This document shows, piece by piece, positions 8,316-16,388 of a stretch of 64,000 nt of DNA. The notes beneath the pieces are model-generated. The model saw only the letters and a program-made list of their open reading frames with translations. It ran no database searches and had not been told where the DNA came from. The position numbers and the translations under genes are program-made. Numbering within the stretch: position 1 is the stretch's first letter; each line of letters starts with the position of its first letter. Source of the stretch: SAR86 cluster bacterium SAR86E (GTDB lineage: Bacteria > Pseudomonadota > Gammaproteobacteria > Magnimaribacterales > D2472); NCBI GenBank assembly GCA_000307935.1, contig AMWX01000012.1, positions 1-64,000 on the forward strand, written 5' to 3'.

Positions 8316-9185
8316 TTAAAATTGCGGTAAAGGAATTTTTAGAATTGCGTCGGAGCCCCCAACAGCGTCAAGATAATCTTGATGAGTCCTGTTCAAATAC
8401 TTAGTACTGTATTCATCAAAAGATTTTGCTGCTTCTGAGTACTCTTTTAAATGTTTAATATCAAAACCATAGTTTGGAGCGCAAGATGTTGGATGAGCGC
8501 CACAAGGTGCATGCAAGACCCCCGTCACTAAACTTCTTTCGAACCGATTAAATATTGCGCCGTCTTTGCCACCTAAATCTTGTGTGGATACAACCTCTTC
8601 TGAGGATACAAAAGTTTTGCTAGCAGCTCTTGCAAAAAGTTCATCAAAAAACGGGTCGGGCCCAATGATTTGAGTATTACCTTTTTCATCAGATTTATTG
8701 ACATGAATTAATGCAACATCAAGTTTGAGTGCCGGCATTGCAACAAGTTTTTCAGCATCGCTGTATGGAGAGGTAACATATTCTAATTCAGAATTATGGG
8801 TTAAAACATCTGTGCCTAAGCCAACCCGAGTTGGCAAAAAAGGCAAGTTCATTGCAGCTGCTCGCAATCCCCATTGCACCATTCCCTCATCAAGCTCCAT
8901 GACTTCAATTTCATTTTTTTGACGCGCTTGACGAAAGTGAGATTCCAGCGGAATCATATCGAGTGAAACAAAACCAAAAATTAATTTTTTAACTTTTTTA
9001 TGAGCGCACAATAAGCCAACATCAGGACCCCCATAACTAACGACAGTTAAATCCTTAATATCTGATTGGCATATCTCTCTGATTAAAGACATTGGTTTTC
9101 TGCGAGCACCCCAACCGCCAACTCCGATGGTCATGCCATCAGACAGTTGATCAATAACATCTTTATATGAAATTATTTTATCCAT
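8316..9185 (-). CDS. ipdA: IpdA-like CoA-transferase-family hydrolase, alpha subunit
   Basis: A 289-residue alpha subunit. The N-terminal DGMTIGVGGWGARRKPM, YGGPDVGLLCAHKKVKKL, GFVSLD, the ELDEGMVQWGLRAA segment (about residues 97-110) holding conserved acidic residues, and LPFLPTRVGLGTDV all follow IpdA. Together with IpdB it hydrolyses ring C of the CoA thioester. Ordinary glutaconate or 3-oxoacid CoA-transferases are less similar and lack GWGARRKPM. Gaps of 2 bases on both sides place it firmly in the operon. Confidence 0.88.
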   Translation of the reverse strand: MDKIISYKDVIDQLSDGMTIGVGGWGARRKPMSLIREICQSDIKDLTVVSYGGPDVGLLCAHKKVKKLIFGFVSLDMIPLESHFRQARQKNEIEVMELDEGMVQWGLRAAAMNLPFLPTRVGLGTDVLTHNSELEYVTSPYSDAEKLVAMPALKLDVALIHVNKSDEKGNTQIIGPDPFFDELFARAASKTFVSSEEVVSTQDLGGKDGAIFNRFERSLVTGVLHAPCGAHPTSCAPNYGFDIKHLKEYSEAAKSFDEYSTKYLNRTHQDYLDAVGGSDAILKIPLPQF

Positions 9186-9187
9186 TT

Positions 9188-10090
9188 CTAGCTTTCTGGT
9201 GGTGAAAAAGCATGGCCCCAGAAACTAGGAATCTTACTTTTTTGCATCTCAAAATTATCCCAGTCAACCTGCCATCCATCATAACCAAATTCTAAATCAA
9301 AACCTGAGGGAGTCTGCATATAAAATGAAACCATCATATCGTTAGAATGCCTGCCCAGCGAAGATGAAATATGAACATTGTTCTGCATGGCTCTATCAAG
9401 ACCATGACCAACTTCGTCGATATTATTAACTTCAACCATAGTGTGTATCAGTCCTGACGGTGGTATTGGAGATTCATATAAAGCAACTGTGTGATGTCTA
9501 GGGTTATCGCAATGCATAAAATTTAATTTTACTTCAGGGGCATCTGGAGCTGGCCCCATTGGAAAGTTCATATAATCAGAATCTCCAAAACCTAAAATAT
9601 CAATATAAAATCTATGCGCAAGCTCTAGATTTGGTGCGGCAAAAACAACATGACCAAAGCCCAAGCCCTTTGTAATGAAACCTTTAATATCTTGCGTTGA
9701 TGCAAACGGTTCAGACGCATCTTTGCTCCCGTAGGACAGTTCAAGTCTATTACCTGCAGGATCATGAAGACCAATGCATTCCTCAACACATCGTAATTTT
9801 GCTATTTCATGACCTAGATCCTCATAATCCACCTTTGCTTTATCAAGTTCGCTTTTAGCATTATCAAAAGCAGCTTTATCTGATAATGAAAATCCTGCTG
9901 CAAGATACTTTTTTGAACTACCAGTTTTAATATGAAATCTGAAGGATTTTTCATCCATCCGAAGAAAAAGATTTTGTTCGTCGCTAAGAGAATCATTTTT
10001 CATTAAACCAACCACATCTTTTGCGTAATCAGCCCATTCCTGAAGGTCGGTTGTTTCTATAAGCAGATAACTTAAAGATTGTATTTTCAT
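9188..10090 (-). CDS. HsaC-like type I extradiol ring-cleavage dioxygenase
   Basis: A 300-residue two-domain vicinal-oxygen-chelate dioxygenase. The likely Fe(II) ligands are His147 (GFGHVVF), His216 (LIHTMVEV) and Glu267 (GFDLEFGYDG); NPRHHT at 197-201 and LGRHSNDMM supply active-site His residues. It resembles HsaC, which meta-cleaves the aromatised A ring of 3,4-DHSA, and the related dihydroxybiphenyl dioxygenases. It is first in the operon; the start ATG has a strong GAGGGAG ribosome site 4 bases before it (10095-10101). An A/B-ring enzyme heading a C/D-ring operon supports full steroid degradation, but the true substrate is not proven. Confidence 0.84.
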   Translation of the reverse strand: MKIQSLSYLLIETTDLQEWADYAKDVVGLMKNDSLSDEQNLFLRMDEKSFRFHIKTGSSKKYLAAGFSLSDKAAFDNAKSELDKAKVDYEDLGHEIAKLRCVEECIGLHDPAGNRLELSYGSKDASEPFASTQDIKGFITKGLGFGHVVFAAPNLELAHRFYIDILGFGDSDYMNFPMGPAPDAPEVKLNFMHCDNPRHHTVALYESPIPPSGLIHTMVEVNNIDEVGHGLDRAMQNNVHISSSLGRHSNDMMVSFYMQTPSGFDLEFGYDGWQVDWDNFEMQKSKIPSFWGHAFSPPES

Positions 10091-10245
10091 AATGCTCCCT
10101 CAAAAAAAATATCAATATCTTATGTTTTCATTATTAATTCTATCATTCAATTTATTTATACATAATTATTCATCTATTAATTACGAACTATCATCAAAAC
10201 CATAAAAGTATCCATTCTTGAAGAGAAATTATATAAAATAGATAC

Positions 10246-10902
10246 ATGTCTCTAATCAAAGCATTAATTCATCCCGTAACGCCTTTTCAGCAAAATGCTC
10301 CTATTTTATATTGTGAAGAATCAAAGAAATGTGCTTTTATTGATCCAGGTGGTGATATTGATATTCTTCTAGGTGCAGCAAAAGAAAATAATTTGATACC
10401 CGAAAAGATTTTTCTGACACACGGTCATGCTGATCACGCTGGAGCAGCAGCTGAACTTGCAAAGATTCTTTCACTGGAAATTGAAGGCCCGCATAGAGAG
10501 GATTTATTTCTTCTTGAGTCGCTTGAATCTCAAGGGAAAATGTTTGGAATGCAAGCTCAAAATTGCACTCCGGATAGATGGCTTGAGGATGGAGACGAAG
10601 TGAAGCTTGGCAACGAAATCCTAAAAGTTATTTTTTGTCCAGGGCATACGCCTGGACATATTATTTTTTATCACCCCGAATCAAAACTAGCCGCAGTTGG
10701 AGATGTGTTGTTTCGCGGATCAATTGGCAGAACTGATCTGCCTCGAGGAAACCATCAAGATTTGTTGAACTCGATCACAAAAAAACTTTGGCCTCTAGGA
10801 GAAGAAATATTATTCATTTCAGGTCATGGGCCTGTATCAACGTTTGGGCAAGAAAGAAAAGACAATGCTTTTGTGGCTGATTCAATTTTAAATCCAGCTT
10901 AA
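10246..10902 (+). CDS. YcbL-type metallo-beta-lactamase-fold hydrolase (glyoxalase II-like)
   Basis: A 218-residue single-domain MBL-fold protein. Metal ligands are in THGHADHAG (about residues 65-73), GHTPGHIIF, GDVLFRGSIGRTD and SGHGP. This order fits the YcbL group of short hydroxyacylglutathione hydrolase-like enzymes, which lack the C-terminal helical domain of classic glyoxalase II. Substrate is uncertain. A TATAAA/TAAAAT box at 10232-10239 ends six bases before the ATG and no Shine-Dalgarno is placed correctly, so a leaderless message is possible. Its stop interlocks with that of the convergent TM2 gene (shared TTAA). Confidence 0.85.
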   Translation: MSLIKALIHPVTPFQQNAPILYCEESKKCAFIDPGGDIDILLGAAKENNLIPEKIFLTHGHADHAGAAAELAKILSLEIEGPHREDLFLLESLESQGKMFGMQAQNCTPDRWLEDGDEVKLGNEILKVIFCPGHTPGHIIFYHPESKLAAVGDVLFRGSIGRTDLPRGNHQDLLNSITKKLWPLGEEILFISGHGPVSTFGQERKDNAFVADSILNPA

Positions 10903-11135
10903 TCAACCCATAATTTAACTAATTTTCCTTTATCGTCTTTCATTGAGCCGGTTACTATCAATATAAAATCTATAATCCACCAAATACCACAACCGCCAAT
11001 AGTTAAAATAAATAATATAGCTGAGGCATAACGTCTCAAAAAAAATCTGTGCGCTCCAAGTGGCCAAGATAAAACAAGAAATAACAAAAACGTTGGCAGA
11101 ATTCTTTTTTCTGAAATACTCATCGCCTCATTCAT
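10899..11135 (-). CDS. Small TM2-domain membrane protein
   Basis: A 78-residue protein with two hydrophobic segments (LPTFLLFLVLSWPLG and SAILFILTIGGCGIWWIIDFILIV) joined by a short AHRFFLRRY turn. This is the TM2 domain pattern (G-x-HRFYLGR-like turn, then GGxGIWWIIDLI). TM2 proteins have no assigned biochemical role. The gene starts inside the 3' end of the SDR gene, 8 bases overlapping; ATG at 11123 (MSISEK) is an alternative start. Short but well supported by domain and coding position. Confidence 0.78.
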   Translation of the reverse strand: MNEAMSISEKRILPTFLLFLVLSWPLGAHRFFLRRYASAILFILTIGGCGIWWIIDFILIVTGSMKDDKGKLVKLWVD

Positions 11136-11925
11136 ACCGACCGCCTGCTAAACTTGAGCTCATTTTAATAACAATACTCGTCGGCAATATATTGCAAAGA
11201 AATGCTAATAGTTTATTGAGTATTCCTGGCACCCAAACACTTCTACCTTTCATCAAAGCTTGAACAGCTCCGATAGCAACGGTTTTTGAATCTTTTTTCA
11301 TGAAAGCTGGAACCTTGTCCATAGCATCCTGCATCCCGCTAGCTGTGTGGAATTCAGTGACAGTGAATCCAGGACATACATTAGTAGCGGTAATTCCCTG
11401 AGAGCGGTAATTGATATTGATCGCATCCCCGAATCTATTAACAAATGTTTTTACAGGCCCGTATAGCGCACCCCACCCAGATGATGGGGGTGCAAAAGAT
11501 GCCAGCGAAGAAACCATCATTATCTTTCCATGCCTGTGTTCCAACATGCTAGGGACGAATTTTTTAGTGAGAGCAATGACTGCAATGCCTAATACTCTTA
11601 AAAATTTCTCTTCCTCATCTTCGCTAGTTTCATGGAACTTTTTATTTATACTGTAGCCAGCATTATTAACTAAGATTTCAACAATATAATTATTTTCTAA
11701 GCAGAAATTGTAAATTTTATCTGGAGCAGAGAATTGAGCTAAATCAGCGACGACATAATCACATTCAACCTTGAACTCATCTTTTAATAAAATAGAGATC
11801 TCCCTAAGCCTATCCTCTCTTCTCGCCGTCAAAATAATGTTTTTACCCTGACTAGCAAGCTCTTTTGCAATATCCAAACCTATACCAGCAGTCGCTCCTG
11901 TAACTAATGCATATTTAGTGCTCAT
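11128..11925 (-). CDS. SDR-family oxidoreductase
   Basis: A 265-residue classical short-chain dehydrogenase: TGATAGIGLDIAKEL nucleotide-binding motif, an Arg-Arg pair after the second strand (TARREDRL) suggesting NADPH, NNAGYS, catalytic Ser in MMVSSLASF and YGPVK with catalytic Tyr/Lys. The C-terminal hydrophobic segment (LLAFLCNILPTSIVIKMSS) is typical of the DltE/YciK-like group that may associate with membranes. Substrate cannot be told. It precedes the TM2 gene on the same strand. Confidence 0.82.
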   Translation of the reverse strand: MSTKYALVTGATAGIGLDIAKELASQGKNIILTARREDRLREISILLKDEFKVECDYVVADLAQFSAPDKIYNFCLENNYIVEILVNNAGYSINKKFHETSEDEEEKFLRVLGIAVIALTKKFVPSMLEHRHGKIMMVSSLASFAPPSSGWGALYGPVKTFVNRFGDAININYRSQGITATNVCPGFTVTEFHTASGMQDAMDKVPAFMKKDSKTVAIGAVQALMKGRSVWVPGILNKLLAFLCNILPTSIVIKMSSSLAGGRYE

Positions 11926-11949
11926 AAAATCTCCTTACTTAATTAAGCA

Positions 11950-12423
11950 TTACAAATCTTTAATTTTTAACCTTATATCATATGGCACTGGACCAGTTAG
12001 ATCATGCTCTTTCTTGATTGCCAAAACTTTAGCGAGACGCTCAGAATCCATTGGCGCAATTTTTCTTTGATTCATATCAATGTGGCCCTCAACCGTTTCA
12101 TACATTGCTGAAATAATTCCATCCTTATCAAACAAAGCACCTATCATATGAAAGAGCTTTTCATTTACGTTATAAAGCCTGAACGCGGGAAACACTTGAT
12201 CCCCTAATAAAAATTCTTTTTTAAATCTGTAGTTATCCTCAAGCGTGAAACTTGAAAATCCACTTTCAAGATATTCATCATTGAAACCAAACTCTTGGTT
12301 TGTAAATTCCCACCCCTGTTCAAATACTTCCTTTATGAAATTAACATTCATATGACCATTAAAATCACACATTTCTTCTGTAACTACTACAGGCTTGCCA
12401 ACATATGGAAATAGATTCTTCAT
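11950..12423 (-). CDS. Hotdog-fold acyl-CoA thioesterase-like protein
   Basis: A 157-residue hotdog protein. The EMCDFNGHMNVNFIKEVFEQGWE helix region is the 4-hydroxybenzoyl-CoA thioesterase-like DxxGHMN motif, with the aspartate as the likely catalytic residue, followed by the strands of one hotdog domain. Substrate unknown; the N-G-H-M-N form is also seen in betainyl-CoA-type thioesterases. Start placed at the ATG of MKNLFPYVG; a TTG 54 bases upstream would add 18 residues with no family support. Confidence 0.75.
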   Translation of the reverse strand: MKNLFPYVGKPVVVTEEMCDFNGHMNVNFIKEVFEQGWEFTNQEFGFNDEYLESGFSSFTLEDNYRFKKEFLLGDQVFPAFRLYNVNEKLFHMIGALFDKDGIISAMYETVEGHIDMNQRKIAPMDSERLAKVLAIKKEHDLTGPVPYDIRLKIKDL

Positions 12424-12550
12424 AATTAATTCATTATTAAAAGATTGGATTGTGGAGAAATAGGCACAATTTTGCAAATCAATATATATGTTTTTACCTT
12501 GATATTTCGTACAATTAAAATCTTCAATAGATAATTTAAATCCTTAAAAT

Positions 12551-13843
12551 TTGGAAAAAACTTCTCAACCAAAAGATCAAAGAGCAATAATTGTTTCAAT
12601 CGATTTATTAAGAGCTCATCAAGATCATCTTGAACAATTTAATTCAAATGAATTTATTGAGCTTGCTAAGTCATCTGGATTAAAAGTGGAGCATCACTTT
12701 TTTTCAAAGCAAAACTTTGTAGCAGCTAGTCATTTTCTTTCTAAGGGAAAGGCTGATGAGCTGAAGTATATCGTTGAGTCTGAAAACATTAAGCTAGTTG
12801 TTTTGGATTGTGAGCTCTCTCCATCTCAAGAAAGAAATTTAGAAAAATTATTGTGCGCACGTGTGCTGGATAGAACAGGTCTCATTCTAGATATATTTGC
12901 TGCAAGAGCTCAAAGTGATATTGGTAAACTACAAGTTGAACTCGCACAACTAAGTTTCTTATCAACTCGCTTGGTAAGAGGATGGAGTCATCTTGAAAGG
13001 CAAAAAGGAGGGATTGGGTTAAGGGGCCCAGGGGAAACACAGCTCGAAACTGATAGACGATTAATTAGCAATAGAATCAAGCAACTCAAAAAAAAATTAG
13101 ATAAGCAGCATAATCAAAAGAATTTAAATAGATACTCAAGAAAAAAAGGTAACAATAAATTAGTCGCATTGGTAGGCTATACGAATGCAGGAAAAACATC
13201 GCTTTTTAACCTATTAACAAAGGGTGGTCTCGATGCAGAAGATAAACTATTTGCTACATTGGATACAACAACTAGGCGCTCTAATTTTAAGTTTCAAACA
13301 TTTGAGACTGTTCTTTTTTCAGATACTGTTGGATTTATATCCAATCTTCCAACTAAATTGGTTGAATCCTTTAAAGCAACACTAGATGATTTGGCTTCTG
13401 CAGATCTTTTAATTCATGTGATCGATGCAGCAGACTCAAATAGGGATATTAAAACAAAAGAAGTGGATTTGATTCTTGATGAATTAGGAGTTAATTCTAT
13501 GCCTCAAATTAGAGCATTAAATAAAATTGATCTCATAAAAAATAAAGAAATTTGGCCTACAAACAACCTTCATCTAGAAATTAAAATATCAAGCGAAACT
13601 GGTGAAGGTCTTGAAGAGTTAAAAAATAAAGTTTCTGAGTGCCTTTTTGGAAATTTGTTACATGGCTGGGTTCAATTCTCTCCTGTTCAAGCATCCGTCC
13701 GCTCAAAATTATTTGATTCTGGCTGCATCATAGAAGAAAAATTGGATTCCAGCGGTCAACATCAATCATTAGTTTCAATCTCACAAAGCATGCTTGAACA
13801 ATTTGAAGAAATAGATATTTTCAAAAACTTAAAGCCCATCTAA
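12551..13843 (+). CDS. hflX: GTPase HflX
   Basis: A 430-residue ribosome-associated GTPase. The HflX N-terminal domain ends in the signature GGIGLRGPGETQLETDRR (about 153-170), then a coiled basic linker, then the G domain with P-loop GYTNAGKTS (209-217), DTTTRR, DTVGF and NKID. HflX binds the 50S subunit and splits stalled or heat-damaged ribosomes. The frame opens with TTG; no good Shine-Dalgarno was seen, so the exact start is uncertain. The usual partner hfq is not next to it. Confidence 0.93.
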   Translation: MEKTSQPKDQRAIIVSIDLLRAHQDHLEQFNSNEFIELAKSSGLKVEHHFFSKQNFVAASHFLSKGKADELKYIVESENIKLVVLDCELSPSQERNLEKLLCARVLDRTGLILDIFAARAQSDIGKLQVELAQLSFLSTRLVRGWSHLERQKGGIGLRGPGETQLETDRRLISNRIKQLKKKLDKQHNQKNLNRYSRKKGNNKLVALVGYTNAGKTSLFNLLTKGGLDAEDKLFATLDTTTRRSNFKFQTFETVLFSDTVGFISNLPTKLVESFKATLDDLASADLLIHVIDAADSNRDIKTKEVDLILDELGVNSMPQIRALNKIDLIKNKEIWPTNNLHLEIKISSETGEGLEELKNKVSECLFGNLLHGWVQFSPVQASVRSKLFDSGCIIEEKLDSSGQHQSLVSISQSMLEQFEEIDIFKNLKPI

Positions 13844-13848
13844 CCAAA

Positions 13849-13876
13849 AAAAAGAGCCGCATAAGCAGCTCTTTTT
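13849..13876. terminator. Bidirectional intrinsic terminator between hflX and the lipoprotein gene
   Basis: A perfect 9-bp inverted repeat AAAAAGAGC / GCTCTTTTT (13849-13857 and 13868-13876) with a 10-base loop. T-runs follow on either strand, so it can end transcription of both convergent genes. It is the only clear hairpin terminator found in the window. Confidence 0.85.
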
Positions 13877-13888
13877 GCAAGAAAAAAA

Positions 13889-14704
13889 CTAAGAGAAATC
13901 TGGCTTAGATGGATCTAGAAAGACTTGACCATTTGAAATCTCAGGCACACCGCATGTACTTACTGATTCTAGTGCAGCTTTTGCTTCTCCGCCTGTAGCT
14001 TCCCAAAGTTCATTGCCTGCATTCATAGTTTCAAGGTTTTCATGAAAGTTACCGAACCAAAAATCCTCTTCCATGTTCTGATCGTCAGGAATATAAATTC
14101 CATATGCATAAAAACCACTGACTTGAGATTGATCAATTCCATCTAACCAAGCGTTGTAGCCAATGATTGCCTGATTTAAATCATCCTGACCCATACCTTC
14201 ATTCAAAGTACATGGACTAAATGCCGCCGCAAAAGATCCGTCTGCAGGGGATTCGCCAAAAGCATATGGATCATATGGAAAAGTAAACTCATACCCATCT
14301 CTATTATCACCGTCACATTGAAGTATTGATGCTGATTGCTCACTCCAAGCTATAGCATCTTTATTTGCGACCCATTCCTCCCAAGCTGCATCAGCCTCTT
14401 CTTTTGAAGACCAGCTTAATTCCCAATAATTATTGAAAGAACTTTTATTTGGAGATACTGATACATAACCCCATCCACCAAGCAAAGATTTGGATAGTCC
14501 AAGCCCTCTCCAAGAGTCAATCATTTCATCTAGTGCTTCTTGGCTGTAGTCTTCTCCAGCCGTACACTGCATGAACTCGTTGTACATAGTGTAATTTGTA
14601 GCATCCCATGTTACTTTTAATTCCTGTGCCTCATTTGAATCAGAGCATGAAATTACGAATAAAAAAGGTACACATAGTAAAGCTAATTTTAATTTTATTT
14701 TCAT
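13889..14704 (-). CDS. Two-repeat secreted lipoprotein of unknown function
   Basis: A 271-residue protein not recognised. A signal peptide ends in a lipobox VISC with the lipidated Cys at 20. The rest contains two similar units, about 43-135 and 161-256: each starts with a Cys-Thr (C47, C165), then an L-x-x-x-I/M helix with a W, then a G-x-Y/W-x-Y strand, a P, a F/Y-W-x-x-x-W/F strand, a second Trp helix (AAWEEW, NELWEA) and a closing Cys (C130, C251). The Cys spacings are 83 and 86 residues, so one disulfide per unit is plausible. Many W, Y and acidic residues. Likely outer-membrane or periplasmic. Confidence 0.8.
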   Translation of the reverse strand: MKIKLKLALLCVPFLFVISCSDSNEAQELKVTWDATNYTMYNEFMQCTAGEDYSQEALDEMIDSWRGLGLSKSLLGGWGYVSVSPNKSSFNNYWELSWSSKEEADAAWEEWVANKDAIAWSEQSASILQCDGDNRDGYEFTFPYDPYAFGESPADGSFAAAFSPCTLNEGMGQDDLNQAIIGYNAWLDGIDQSQVSGFYAYGIYIPDDQNMEEDFWFGNFHENLETMNAGNELWEATGGEAKAALESVSTCGVPEISNGQVFLDPSKPDFS

Positions 14705-14778
14705 TTTATTTTTTACCTTAAAAAAAATGTATTTATTAACTAAATATACATTAATTATTTGTACTATTCATAGAAAGG

Positions 14779-14784
14779 TATAAT
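14779..14784 (+). promoter_or_regulatory. Candidate -10 box (TATAAT) for the flavoprotein gene
   Basis: A perfect TATAAT ends six bases before the ATG at 14791, which would put the transcription start at or near the A of the ATG. No convincing -35 hexamer lies 16-18 bases upstream, and a purine tract AGAAAGG at 14772-14778 is too far to be an ideal ribosome site. Suggestive only. Confidence 0.35.
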
Positions 14785-14790
14785 AGAGCT

Positions 14791-16386
14791 ATGTCTTATT
14801 CACAAAATTCAATTGATGCAATCATTATTGGTGCTGGTCATAATGGTCTAGTTTGCGCCTATTATTTGGCAAAAAAGGGTTTGAATGTTCATGTTTATGA
14901 AAAGAGATCAATTGTAGGAGGTGCAGCAGTTACTGAGGAGTTTCATCCTGGATTTAGAAACTCAGTTGCAAGTTATACAGTTAGTCTGCTAAATCCAGAA
15001 ATTATTAAAGATATGAATCTCAAGGAATATGGTTTAGAGGTTGTAAAGCGCCCTATTTCAAATTTTTTGCCAATAGATCAAACAACATATTTAAAACTAG
15101 GTGGTGGCCTGGAGAGAACTCAGGAGGAATTTAAAAAATTTTCTGCAAAGGATGCTGCACGATTGCCTGAATATTATGATCGAATCGAAGCAGTTGCTGA
15201 TGTTCTAAGAGACCTTTCAATCAAAACGCCGCCAAATCCAAAACAAGGCATAAGAGCAGCATTAAATGCTGCTTTGCAACTTTGGCCAATAGCAACCAAA
15301 GGCAATCAAGTTCATAGAGACGTGTATGATCTTTTTACCAAAAGTGCACGATCCTTTCTTGATTCATGGTTTGAAAATGAGCATATAAAAGCTGCCTTTG
15401 GTTTTGATTCAATTGTTGGAAATTATGCCAGCCCAGATACACCTGGCTCAGCATATGTATTACTCCACCATGTGTTTGGCGAGGTTGATGGGGAAAAAGG
15501 TGCTTGGGGACATGCTATCGGTGGTATGGGTGCAATCACTCAAGCCATGGAAAAAGCATGCAAAGATAATGGAGTTGAAATTTATACTAGTGCATCGGTC
15601 AGCAAAGTAATAATTGAAGATGGTGCCGCTACTGGAATTCAATTAGATGATGGAAGCGCAATAAAAGCTAAAAAAATAATCTCAAATCTAAACCCCAAGC
15701 TCCTATATAAAAAATTAATTGATGAAAGTGAGTTAGATTCAGAATTTAATCGCAGTATGGATGGATATAAGTGTGGGTCTGGGACGTTTAGGATGAATGT
15801 TGCTCTCTCTGAATTGCCAGATTTTTGTGCTCTACCTGGTAAAGAAATAGCTGAACATCATCAAAGCGGTATTGTGATAGCTCCTACACTTGATTACATG
15901 GACAAAGCCTATATTGATGCTAAGTCTCATGGCTGGTCTTCTGCGCCAATTGTGGAAATGTTAATTCCTTCAACCATGGATAATACTTTAGCTCCAGAGG
16001 GCCAGCATGTTGCATCCCTATTTTGCCAGCAATTCTCTCCGCATCTAGCAGATGGAGCCTCCTGGCATGATCATCGATTGGCTGCTGCCGATACTATTAT
16101 TGAAACCGTAACAAAGCATGCGCCTAATTTTAGAGAGTCTATTTTGGGGATGATGATTTTGTCGCCACTGGACTTAGAGGAAAAATTTGGACTCATTGGC
16201 GGAGATATTATGCATGGGCAGATGTCTCTCGATCAAATGTGGGCTGCAAGACCCTTAATGAACTATGGAAACTATAGAGGGCCGCTAAAATCATTGTATA
16301 TGTGCGGCTCAGGCACTCATCCTGGTGGCGGTGTGACAGGTCTTCCAGGAAAAAATGCAGCTAGAGAGATTCTAAAAGACGGATAA
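14791..16386 (+). CDS. PYROXD2-like FAD-dependent oxidoreductase (phytoene desaturase superfamily)
   Basis: A 531-residue flavoprotein. The N-terminal Rossmann motif is IIGAGHNGLVCAYYLAKKG followed by an acidic YEKR; the C-terminal FAD motif is MCGSGTHPGGGVTGLPGKNAA. The overall pattern (VGGAAVTEEFHPGFRNS, GGMGAITQAMEKA, a second GS-rich insert) matches PYROXD2/CrtI-like proteins rather than true carotenoid desaturases. Substrate is unknown; no carotenoid genes lie nearby. Convergent with the symporter gene, with only two bases between stops. Confidence 0.87.
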   Translation: MSYSQNSIDAIIIGAGHNGLVCAYYLAKKGLNVHVYEKRSIVGGAAVTEEFHPGFRNSVASYTVSLLNPEIIKDMNLKEYGLEVVKRPISNFLPIDQTTYLKLGGGLERTQEEFKKFSAKDAARLPEYYDRIEAVADVLRDLSIKTPPNPKQGIRAALNAALQLWPIATKGNQVHRDVYDLFTKSARSFLDSWFENEHIKAAFGFDSIVGNYASPDTPGSAYVLLHHVFGEVDGEKGAWGHAIGGMGAITQAMEKACKDNGVEIYTSASVSKVIIEDGAATGIQLDDGSAIKAKKIISNLNPKLLYKKLIDESELDSEFNRSMDGYKCGSGTFRMNVALSELPDFCALPGKEIAEHHQSGIVIAPTLDYMDKAYIDAKSHGWSSAPIVEMLIPSTMDNTLAPEGQHVASLFCQQFSPHLADGASWHDHRLAAADTIIETVTKHAPNFRESILGMMILSPLDLEEKFGLIGGDIMHGQMSLDQMWAARPLMNYGNYRGPLKSLYMCGSGTHPGGGVTGLPGKNAAREILKDG

Positions 16387-16388
16387 AC

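Noticed and set aside
10091-10245. A KstR2- or TetR-type operator upstream of the dioxygenase gene
   Set aside because: Only AT-rich sequence and one imperfect TTCTTGAAGAG repeat were seen; not enough to call a site.
12424-12477. Longer thioesterase start at a TTG
   Set aside because: The extra 18 residues lie outside the hotdog family and ATG 12423 gives the expected N-terminus.
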